Positions 33,476 to 42,992 of a stretch of DNA of 64,000 nucleotides are shown in pieces; position 1 is the first letter of the stretch; each line of letters starts with the position of its first letter. The notes beneath the pieces are model-generated. The model searched no databases. It was given only the letters and a program-made list of their open reading frames with translations, and was not told the DNA's origin. Made by a program: the position numbers and the translations under genes. Source of the stretch: Elymus sibiricus (Eukaryota > Streptophyta > Magnoliopsida > Poales > Poaceae); assembly GCA_039707655.1 (NCBI GenBank), contig CM077667.1, positions 156,282,642 to 156,346,641 of the forward strand, read 5' to 3'.

Positions 33476-33995
33476 AACACCAGTGTCCCGATCGTCTTGT
33501 TGCCTCATGGTCTCCGCTCTTTGTGCAACATGACCCCCCTTGCCGAACCACAAAGGGGCCTCTGGTCCCTTAGGTGATTGTGTGCATCCGTGCCCCGACA
33601 TGCGGAAAGCATGGTTGAACTGATCCCAAGTCACATCGGCACTGGGATACATGGTGGTGTAGTTTTCCCACCAAGAAGATGTGGGTCCTTCCCGTTGATG
33701 TGTGGCAAAACGCACCTTCTCTACCTCCGTGCAACCAGCGGTGATCAGCTTCCTCTCCATCTAGCGGAGCCAATCGTCTGCCACAATGGGCTCAGTGCTG
33801 CTGGAGAAGGTGGGTGGGATTCAACCTCAAGAAGCGAGTGAGGTTGTCGACCTGGGGTGGAGGTTTGTTGTTGTTGTTGTTGTTGGCCCGATTCTGTATC
33901 AGTAATTGCATCAGGGCATTCTGTTGCTGGATCAGCTGGGTGAGTTCCGGCGGGAAGTTGTTTCCAGGGTCACGTCTCGGAGGTATCTGATGTTT
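33476..33995 (-). pseudogene. Gag fragment of element D
   Basis: The minus-strand translation begins with PPRRDPGNNFPPELTQLIQQ, followed by an asparagine run encoded by a (GTT)n microsatellite at about 33866-33889. A gag core follows: VEKVRFATHQREGPTSSWWE and MYPSADVTWDQFNHAFR. A stop and frame changes interrupt it, and the core is cut at about 33476 by the junction with the LTR of element B. Protease and pol of D are absent from this side. Confidence 0.7.
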
Positions 33996-34191
33996 TAGAG
34001 TGATGATAATTAGAATGGAACAAGGGTCTAAAGAAAAAATACACTACCCACATGCAATGCAACAAACATTAACACACCAAACATTCATTCATTATTCAAC
34101 TCAACAAGGTTCAAACTCGAGATACAAGTCTTTCGATAAAACGGAACATGGGCCCAAACGATTTAACGAGAAATAAAAGATAACATGGCGG

Positions 34192-34894
34192 TCATGAGTA
34201 ATGTCCTCCACAGAAATCCATGGTGGTGTGCCCTCCTGTGGTGCTTTCCTTGAACTCATCTTCTTTGCTCACTAAGGGGCCGTTGTCGCCCTCCGGGTGA
34301 ACATTTTCTTCGTGGTCCACTTTCTCCTCCAGGGATGCAACATAAATCTTTAGATTCTTGATCCTCTCCAAGAAGTCCTTGACTTCATCTTCATGCTCGT
34401 AGTTCACTTCACTCACTTCATCCTCGAGCTCAAGTTCACGGAACATCAACTGTCTGATCTTCTTCGTGCTTCTGCTTTCCTGGACCTCTAGAGTCCTGAT
34501 GTGTGTCTCCAACTCTTGGACATAGGAAATGACGGAGTCGTCAGTCACGGTGCTTATGTTCTCTCCATCTGCACCTCTACAGGATATCATGGCGAGGTTT
34601 GATCCAATGGGACAGCCTCTGTACTCCTCCTTGATATCTTTGAGTGCATAATGAATTACCATGTTCCTCCCGAGAATCCAGTTGGGAGCAACAAAATTAA
34701 AGTCGATGGGCTCCGTGTGATGTTCGAAAGTCTTCCCGTCGATATGCACCTCAATCCTATAGCAAGCGTCTGCTGGTGATAGTAGGTAGAGAAATCCTTA
34801 AGTCCTTGATGATCATCACCAGCTCCTTGCTGAAGGGCATCGTGTCGTCGAGCTGGAAAAAATCCGTGAGCAGAACTGGGGTGAAGGTGGCCAT
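34192..34894 (-). pseudogene. Extra 5' gene of element D, unknown function
   Basis: The start at 34894 gives MATFTPVLLTDFFQLDDTMP. Frame changes near 34780 lead to the long open frame from 34749 (MHIDGKTFEHHTEPIDFNFV). The middle is a predicted coiled coil (YVQELETHIRTLEVQESRST and then FLERIKNLKIYVASLEEKVD). The end is acidic with a HTTMDFCGGHY tail. I know similar products only as uncharacterised proteins in grass Gypsy elements. At least two frameshifts separate the N-terminus from the rest. It occupies the position taken by a different protein in element F. Confidence 0.65.
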
Positions 34895-35026
34895 CCAAAA
34901 ATATTGGAAATCAGAGAAGAGTCACAAATGAGCATATGAGAATATAGGAATTTTAAAAAATAAGTAAAAATGATTTCCTCCTAAGGCTTTTCCAATCCGA
35001 GTGGTTACGTCCGACGGTCAGTGTGT

Positions 35027-35037
35027 GCTTTGATACC
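35027..35037 (-). other. Primer binding site of element D
   Basis: GGTATCAAAGC on the minus strand adjoins the LTR end CTACA. It differs at one base from the initiator-Met tRNA complement (GGTATCAGAGC) that is common in plants. Confidence 0.7.
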
Positions 35038-37387
35038 TGTAGCGACCCGAACTGAAACGGTCAAGTCTCTGTGTTTCCGTACCATCCCAAGATCATGCTG
35101 GCACACACAATACATCAATGTATATATCAAAGTTCAATCACAACTGCTTTATTTCATCGAAATCTCACATAGAGTCTTTATTACAATAAATTTGGCTCAA
35201 GGCCAACTCAAGAGATAAATCTACAGCAAAAGACATAGACCCCAGCGAGTCCATCTGACTCCATGGGCATATCACCAAGCATAGAACATGTCCTCACACC
35301 TGGTCGGAAAAGTACTCTGCAACATGACATGTTGTAGCCGTGTAGGTCAGCATTTTTAATATGCTGGCAAGTCACGAGAACAGGTAAAATCATCCTCTAC
35401 ACTATATGAATATATGGTAGGTGGGGCTGTAAGTTTAAGTTTAGCGAAAAGCTGATTTTTCCTACAACAAAGAGGGCAAAAGCAAAAATTATTACTACAA
35501 ATTGGTTGTTAATGAGAAGGTTCTGCCAACCAATTCTCATACCCAAAATTATCAATAGACCCAATTCATTTATATTAATTGTGTCGAGAGTTCCTGATAG
35601 TTTCAGTTCCAAAGGCTCAACTTATCTGTAACAAGGGGCATGTCTAATCGATTAGATTTGGTACTCTGCAGAGTCTTGCACACTTTCCCCACAAGATTCG
35701 ATCGCCTACGTTGAAGTCCTCGCACTGCATGGTGTTTGAGAACTGGATGATCAAAACATGGTCTTCCAAAGGGTTCCTCAGGGCCACTACCGGTGCCCAT
35801 CCAATCCTACCGTTCTTCTACGTCTTGTAGCACCATCCGTCCAGAGTCGCCAAGGTGTCCAACCAAGCCAGAGCCCATAATGGCTTGCGGCTGTGCATGT
35901 AAGCCTCGTGTCTTGAAGTATCCATCTGTCTCTTCGTGCCTGGGTGGAACTTTTCGCGTGAATACATGCACTTCTCCAGCAACACCTAGGCTACCACTGG
36001 GTCCTCCAGGGTGCCGTTCAACCTCCACGCAAAGGTATATTGCATCATGAGGTCTTGAAATCTTGAAGTCTTGAGGTCTTGATCATAATTTAATTCTCAC
36101 AACTCTCATGAAAACACTCAACCAACCCCGTCTACTGAAAGCATAGCAAAAATAAAATATCGTCTTGCGGGGCAAAAGTGACAAGGGTTTATGGGGTACC
36201 TACCACATGATACAACTCAAGATTTATGTTCCCAATTACCTACTTTGCATGCAATGGTGGAACAAGTTGAACTAATGCAATAAAAATCATGGGTAAAAAT
36301 ATTATCAAATGACTTGCCTTGCTGGCGATCTTGCAACTCAAGCGACTCTAAGTAGCAAGCTTCATACTCCAGATAATCTAACAAGACAAACAATTCACAC
36401 AATAAGCATAACATAATCACAACAACGAATAACAACAAGTAGAACTAATAATAAAAAAATGAAGGAAAACATAAGGCAAAACCAAAAGAAAACTACATAA
36501 CTCCATGGAAAAGTTTTAACATTGGAACAATAAACTAATAAATAGTTTTCTGCCACAAATAAAATATTAACATAAAGAAAATTAAAGTTTTATTAAAATA
36601 ACAGAAAGGATTTTACCTAAATTTTTCTACACAAAAAGAATCAACCAAAAATCTATTATCAAACTCTACGTTTCAAGAAAACATGGTTTCTTACAAAACA
36701 AAGAACGAAAATAATAAAATTTATTTTTAACAGCAAACAAAACTCCTATTGTTAACTAACAGAAACTAATTAGAATTTGTCAACAATGAAAAAAAACTAT
36801 TTAAAACAATTAAAACAAAAGAAATAACAGTAACCCAATAAAGAACTAAATACAATACTGTTCTATTTAAAACCTACATTTAATTAATCCTGAAAATACC
36901 CAAATTAAACCTACTAAGCAATCTAATGCAAAACGGTAGCAAAAAGAATTACTCAAAAAATCTTTTAAAACAGAAATAGAAAAACAAGAAAAAACTAAAC
37001 TGTGGTGATGGGCTACGTGGCGACATGTGATTTGGCTACGGGTGTGCGCGTGAGTGGGAAAAGAGCGGACAGCCGAGCGCTAGAAGAAAACGTTTCGCAG
37101 TTTTAAGTGATCTATTCGTGGCTGTGCAATCTGGATCCAACAGTGGAGGGTGTCACCGGGGCTTACAGAGGTGATGGGGGAAGATTCCGGCAAGGTTGAC
37201 GACGATGGCGGTTCGGTGGTGGTCGGGGACGGTGCTCCAGGGGTCTCCGGCGATAGCGAGCAGCTCCAGACAATGAAGTCAAGGGCGGCGGTGATGATGG
37301 TGGTGGAGATGGAGCTCGGGGGTGGCTAGGGCGACGGCGGCGAGCTATTGGTGAGCGGCGAGCTATTGGCGAGCGGCGTCAGAGCGG
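35038..37387 (-). repeat. 5' LTR of element D, incomplete
   Basis: The inner edge TGTAGCGACCCGAAC is clear because the primer site follows it. At about 35667 it shares ACTCTGCAGAG and CACTTTCCCCAC-like words with the LTRs of F and G. The part 36440-36990 is very A-rich, and 37000-37387 is GC-rich, like the gene-like block of the F LTR. No outer terminus such as GGGTGTCACA is seen before the sequence changes character near 37387. Confidence 0.6.
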
Positions 37388-37642
37388 AGTGACTTTGAGG
37401 AATTGCCACTACTTCAGAATGGTCCAAAGATGACACATCAATCAGAGACCCTTCGACGAAAATATGTGCTATGAATGAATCGCAAACGGTATAGTTCAAG
37501 CTCCATCGCTAATCACTCGAACTGTGTGCGATGGCGGGCCCATCAAATACGATTCATAAAATAGTTGCCTGTGCGATCTACGATAGACAGTTTGTTCTTA
37601 TGAACCGTTTGTGATTAGCAAAGATAACAGAAATGATTACAC

Positions 37643-37845
37643 AGATCCAGATGTGTGCGATAGTGGGCACACAGTTCACTACCATAAACTGTGTGCGATA
37701 ATATAGCAGAACACAAATGATTCAGTATAACAAGATGTGTGCGATATAGGGCACATAGTTCACAACATAAACTGTGTGCGATGATATAGCAGAACTCAAA
37801 CGATTCTGCATAACAAGATGTGTGGGATAGAGGGCAAACTGGTGA
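37643..37845. repeat. 84-bp tandem repeat
   Basis: Units begin with GATGTGTGCGATAG at about 37648, 37733 and 37817. Each contains AAACTGTGTGCGAT, TATAGCAGAAC and an ATAACAA end. The third is partial, and a further relative lies near 38094. Confidence 0.8.
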
Positions 37846-38417
37846 GTAATCAGAATCATGTGCGAACACAAGAAATAACACAAATGATTGGTGTTAATAA
37901 CTTGTGTGTGTTGTTGGGAAACGCTTGCTGGTATACAATTTCTCAGCAATTGATGAAATCATCACAGACGGGTTTGTAGTTTTGTACGTGTGTACTGTGA
38001 TTTGCTCTGTGTGCACAACATCTATGTTGCCTACAGGTCACTCAGGTGAACTATTTGCGATGTGCCAAAATAACAAAAACGGTTGCATAGATCAAGATGT
38101 GTGCGATAGGCAACATACCGTGCCCTCGGATGAAATGTGCAAGCCAAAATAACACAAACAATTCGGCGTAACAAGATGTGTGTGACGCCCAGCAAACATG
38201 TCAGTAATCTAAATTGGGTCGAAAGACAGGAAAAAACACATACATATAATAACACAGATGATTCCTGATAATAAACACCTGATTCAGAAAGTGATACCAC
38301 AAATTATCGTTCGCACTCCTACATAATCGACTAAACAACATAATAGTGACATTACATATCAGCAAGGTTCAGAAAACAACAAAATGGAAACAGCTACTCG
38401 TCGGCATTGTTGCGAGG

Positions 38418-39055
38418 CTAGCTTATTGGTTCGCCAATGTTGAAATATCGTCTGCACTCATGCAACATCCTCTCTAAGGAAGAAGGATCCACTTTCGGGT
38501 CGGCGATGACCATGTTCTTGAACGCTTAATAGGCCCGTCATTTTCTCTGCTCCTACTCCATCATAGTTGCTCCAGTCTCATGGAAAATCCTGTCCATGGC
38601 CAAATGCGTGCATGCAACCCTCTTACAACGGAGATATTCAAAGCGGTCGTAAACAAGAAAGCCAATAGCTGCGTGCTGTGCTAGAGCTGTAGCAGCCTTT
38701 AAGGAGGCTGTTGCCCTTACCACGGCCAAATCCACGTGAACCACCAAGGCAACGGCGAACTGATCGGCGCATGATTACCTTTCGAAGGCCAGAGCCGCGT
38801 GTTCCCGCGTACAGAACCGCACTTGCCCGCAATCGATCTGATGTAACCTTCAACTTCTGCTCTTGCCGCCAAGGCCTTCGGACCCTCAGCAGCGTGTATC
38901 GCCCTGGTCTCCGGACCCTCAGCAGGGCGTACCGCCGCCAGGGCCTTCAGACCCTCAGTGGCGCGTACTATCGCCTCCGCCGCAGGCTCCTCCATGGATA
39001 AGATCTGCCTCAACCGCACGCTCCTCCTCCACGGGCTCCTCCGCGCGGATGACAT
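38418..39055 (-). pseudogene. Hypothetical gene within the putative DNA transposon
   Basis: The frame from the Met at 39055 (MSSARRSPWRRSVRLRQILS) is alanine-rich, with three rough repeats around AAEGPKALAA. A second open stretch in another frame (38747-38553) reads AVVRATASLKAATALAQHAA and VYDRFEYLRCKRVACTHLA. Weaker sequence continues to a stop at 38418. The frames differ, so there is either an intron or a frameshift. I do not recognise the family. Confidence 0.35.
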
Positions 39056-39330
39056 GTCTAATGTTGAGGATTTTGTGGAGGCGAGGAAATTGGGGAGAAG
39101 AAGGCCATATTTGGGGGGTGCGAGAGGGTAAAGAGACGGTGGAGAGCAAAGAGTGGTGATATTTATTTATGACCCTATACACGATTGCACACAATTGGTA
39201 TATGTGTTCCGTGTGCGATTATGTGTGCACCGAAAAGAACTCAAAAACTGTGAAAATGCTTCCCGCGCAAGAGCAAGCGCCAGCCAAAGCGGTAAATTAT
39301 AAAATCCCCAACCCCCTTGGTAGCAGCTAG

Positions 39331-39489
39331 CTATAAATAACAACAGCGATGGCCGGCGGCAGTGAGTCAATGATCCCCTGGCTAGTTGCCACACACACCA
39401 TCAAACCCCCAATGGCCGACGACACGATGGAGTCAAGCTCAAAGATTTGGGCGGACCGAGGTCAAGCAACTATACAACAATGCGAATGA
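39331..39489 (+). other. TATA box with a short 25-codon frame
   Basis: CTATAAATAA at 39331-39340 is followed 70 bp later by an ATG at 39412 opening a 25-codon frame (MADDTMESSSKIWADRG and on) that stops at 39489. It could be the start of a decayed plus-strand transposon gene. The evidence is only positional. Confidence 0.3.
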
Positions 39490-39600
39490 GGACGAAGGGG
39501 GAGAGGGCCGGGGCAGAGGGTCCGCGTAGGAAACGGTTCATAAAATTGAACCGTGTGTGATTAATGCCATTAAATTTTTTGTTGGTAGCTTAATTTAGTG

Positions 39601-39779
39601 CACGTACGAACTAAAATCCCAACTAAAGTATATGGGTGTGACGGGAGAAGTGTGGATTGTCGTTCGATCGCGGTGCATCCTACGGTGCGCATGCGCGATC
39701 CGTGAGGCTGGGTTTCTGGCCAATCAAAACACAACGCAGAATGAGGTGAACGCACACGACATTCACAAACTAACTATTT
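39601..39779. other. Unassigned sequence
   Basis: No repeat or gene is recognised between the motif-rich region and the tandem array. Confidence 0.4.
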
Positions 39780-41320
39780 GCCCAAACAAATCACAAAGTT
39801 TCAAGGGAAACCCATATTTCCTTGGTCGTTTCTCCATTATTATTTTTCTACTATCAACATACCCACTAGAATGCACCGTGTCCATATTTCATATTCTTTC
39901 AGGCTCGTTTACCACATTTAGTATGTTTTGTGTACTTTTGTAGGCATTTACTTCTTATAATTCAAGTTCGAACGTTTTGTACATGAAAAGGTGTTCAAAA
40001 CATGTTACCTCATGTGGTGCCCAGGCATGACCTCAATATGATGCGGTAAATATACGTGGAGGTATGGATAATATCATGATACACACTCTTCATAAACCGA
40101 ATCATCACCTATGGAGTTTCATGGTTCGGGGAGCAAAATCACCATGTTTTGAAGGGGAACCCATATTCCCTTGGTCCTTTCAACTTGACTTATTTTCTGT
40201 GACCAACATACCCACTAGAATGCACCCTGTCCAAATTTAATAATTTCCAGGCTCGTTTACCGTATTTAGTCCTTTTGTGTACTTTATAGGCCATGTGTGC
40301 TTATAATTCAGGTTCGAATGTTGTGGACATAAAAAGGTGTTCAAATAGGACTCTAAAATTCGTAATTGTTTCATTGAATAACTTTTCATGTATTTTACAG
40401 GAAATTAATACAATTTTAAAGGATATGTGTGGGAAGAGGCGACCACAGATGTGTCGTTTATTTGTTTTGTAACTCTAGAAAAATGGAAAACATGCCTGAA
40501 AAACATGTTACCTCGTGTGGTGCCTAGGCATGACCTCAATATGATGCGGTAAACATTTGAGGAGGTATGGATAATGTCATGATACGCACTCTTCATATAC
40601 CGGACCATCACCTATGGAGTTTCATGGTTCGGGGAGAGAAATCGCCATGTTTTGAAGGGGAACCCATATTTCCTTGGTCCTTTCAACTTGATTTATTGTC
40701 TACGATCATCACACCCACTAGAATGCACCCTGTCGAAAATTTGACATTTTTTTAGGTTCGTTTACCGTGTTTAGTCCTTTTTGTGTACTTGCTAGGCCAT
40801 GTGTGCTTATAATTCAGGTTCGAACATTATGTACATGAAAAGGTGTCCAAATAGGACTCAAAAATTCGTAATTGTGTCGTTGAATAACTTTTCATGTAAT
40901 TTACAGGAAATTAATACAATTTTAATGGATATGTGTGTGAAGAGGCGATCATAGATGTGTCGTTTATTTGTTTTGTAACTCTGGAAAAATGGAAAACAAG
41001 CCTGAAAAACATGTTACCTCGTGTGGTGCCTACCCATGACCTCAATATGATGCAGTAAATATCTGAGGTTTGGATAATGTCGTGCTACACACTCTTCATA
41101 TACCAGACCATCACCTATGGAGTTTCATGGTCCGGGGAGCGAAATCGCCATGTTTTGAAGGGGAACCCATATTTCCGTGGTCCTTTCAACTTGATTTATT
41201 TTCTACGATCATCATACCCACTAGAATGCACCCTGTCCAAAATTTGACATTTTTTCAGGCTCGTTTACCGTGTTTAGTCCCTTTTGTGTATTTTCTAGGC
41301 CTTTTGTGCTTACAATACAG
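39780..41320. repeat. Tandem array of about 503-bp units
   Basis: The phrase GTTACCTCGTGTGGTGCC (or close variants) starts at 40004, 40507 and 41013, giving periods of 503 and 506 bp. The units also share CATCACCTATGGAGTTTCATGG, ACCCACTAGAATGCACC, TAATTCAGGTTCGAA and TGTGTCGTTTATTTG. A diverged partial copy precedes at about 39780-40003. The last unit stops at about 41310. The second and third full units are the most alike. No coding potential is evident. Confidence 0.85.
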
Positions 41321-41470
41321 CTTTAACGGCAAATGTTTTCTTACAACAGACCGTTTGCAAAATGTCTGATGGCACAAGAGAGAGAGAACACTTGAATTTT
41401 TTCTGACACGGGATAACCAATTTTCTCTTTTCTCACACACGGGTATTTGATGCACTTCGTCTGCGTTGCA
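41321..41470. other. Unassigned sequence next to element E
   Basis: A short AT-rich stretch lies between the tandem array and the LTR of element E. It contains a GACCGTTTGC word similar to the CAAACGGT word near 37483, which may mean that it is the far end of the same transposon. Confidence 0.35.
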
Positions 41471-42030
41471 TGTCCCCCCTATCGTGGTTTTGTCAACCCG
41501 GCAGTTGTCCTTGCAACAGGACTTAGGTGTCAGGCCATCGCCGCTTGGTGGCGACTCGAAGGGGTTAAGTGAGAGAGAGAGTCGGGTTTACCCAGGTTCG
41601 GCCCCTTATATGGAGGTAAAAGCCTACGTCCTGCTTTTCTTGTATTGGATTGATGAATCTCCATTACAAGGGTGCGGAATCGCTAACCTAGCTACTGAGA
41701 GATTGTAACTTGAGAGTTTTTGTCCTAGGGGCTTGCCTTTATATACAGGTCAAGCCCTAGGGTTTACAACAGAGTCTGGGTCATATTACGACCCGTGACT
41801 TACTATATCTCTAACTTATCTTGCACCTTAAAGGAAACTTGAACCGGCGTCCTTAGCTTCACGGGCTTCGAGCCGCCATCTTCTGGTGGTGGGCCGTCCG
41901 GCGTCTTGACCAGCCGCCACCTTATTTTCTTTGCTTGGGACACGGCCCATCTTGAACTAGGTCACAAGAATGTCGATGTGCTGACCCGGCCCAATAGCGC
42001 GGGTTACACCGTGGAGTTATATCCCCGACA
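41471..42030 (-). repeat. 3' LTR of element E
   Basis: The right end CCCCGACA is clear because a polypurine-like ATCTGGGGCCTAA (minus strand, 42043-42031) adjoins it. The left end is placed at TGTCCCCCC (41471) and is less certain. A minus-strand TATA box, TATATAAAGG, lies at 41746-41737. Confidence 0.65.
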
Positions 42031-42360
42031 TTAGGCCCCAGATTGACTTGAATTCATTAATGTCAATAGATTTTTCTTTCCTGTGGCGGCTCATCTTTGC
42101 CTATGGCGACTCATTTTTGAGCTGGTACCTTTAGCAAATTTTGAAAACACCGGCTTGTTCTGTTCTCACACTTGTCATTTTCCTCCGCTTACTTATCATG
42201 ACGTCATCTTTGTTGACCGTTGTTCTTCAAAGCCATCATAACGTATTTCCTCGAAGACCATGCCAAAGCCAGACGGCCGCGAAAATCGAGGCGAGTTTGT
42301 AGCCACAAATTTACCATGGTCTCTTCGAGTTTCGCGTTGCCGCTTCACTTACTTCTTCCT

Positions 42361-42369
42361 TATAAATAG
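42361..42369 (+). promoter_or_regulatory. TATA box for the antisense gene of element E
   Basis: TATAAATAG lies in the plus direction upstream of the antisense gene and outside the LTR. It suggests that this gene has its own promoter. Confidence 0.45.
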
Positions 42370-42992
42370 ACCCCACTGGACCCCACTGGAGCCTTTCTTC
42401 ATCGTCTTCTTCCTCCTACTTTCTCCATTGTCGGAACACCAGCAAAACTCCCAGACAACTTTGGAGCCCTTCGACTCCATTGCCGGTATTGTCAAACCCA
42501 TCTCGCGACCGTTGGGACAAATTCGATCATCTTCATTTCTGCTCCAACATCATCTGGTATGAATCCCCGCCATTTAGGGTTTTGACATTTTTCAGTGTTC
42601 TTGCTGTCCTTATGATGTTCATCCGAAGCTTCATCAGTGGATTCATATACCATCCGTTTGTTGCAATGTATCTGTAGAAAATCCTCCGCTTCATTTCCTT
42701 TAAAGTAGATCTTAACAAACCATCAGAAGTTGCATTTTGGATTTGCTACAGCTTCGGTCATGTCATCGGTTAGAACGTATATTCCATTGTTTTCTTCGCT
42801 TAATTAGATCCGCCAATAGAGAAACTTTCATAGAAAAATGTTCGTGATGCAATGTCGCCGCTAAGTCATTAAAGATATCCCTTTGACCTTTTCAAATTTC
42901 GCCAGCTCATAATGGCACTTTAATATAGGCGGCTTATAACCTGCTCCAGCTTATTCTTCTCATTTGCCCTTGTAGATACTTCATAACTCGCC

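Larger units (their letters stand above)
33476..37387 (-). mobile_element. Gypsy LTR retrotransposon D, 5' end only
   Basis: Reading right to left, this contains part of a long LTR (from about 37387 to 35038), a primer site next to it, an extra 5' gene (34894-34192) and a truncated gag. The layout matches element F (extra gene between primer site and gag, long LTR), so D belongs to the same general group. Both outer ends are truncated: the gag side meets element B at 33476, and the LTR side runs into repeat DNA near 37387. Confidence 0.7.
37388..39600. mobile_element. Probable DNA transposon region with TGTGTGCGAT motifs, boundaries unresolved
   Basis: The word TGTGTGCGAT recurs at least eight times from about 37516 to 38105, and related words (CCGTGTGCGATT, CCGTGTGTGATT) recur near 39210 and 39555, flanking a possible gene. 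Clustered short motifs at both sides of a coding segment are typical of CACTA and similar DNA transposons. A CACTACTTCAGAA near 37408 could be a terminus, but I find no matching inverted end or target duplication, so the class is not proved. Confidence 0.45.

Noticed and set aside
37643..38180. CRISPR-like regularly spaced repeats
   Set aside because: The repeats are contiguous 84-bp tandem units in plant DNA without unique spacers or cas genes.
38717..39055. Alanine-rich minus-strand frame as a host gene
   Set aside because: It is flanked by transposon-type repeats, breaks into other frames and has no recognisable family, so it is kept only as a low-confidence element gene.
37408..39599. 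CACTACTTCAGAA to TTTAGTG as CACTA transposon ends
   Set aside because: The inverted match is only about five bases and the 3-bp flanks (TGC and CAC) do not match, so termini are not supported.
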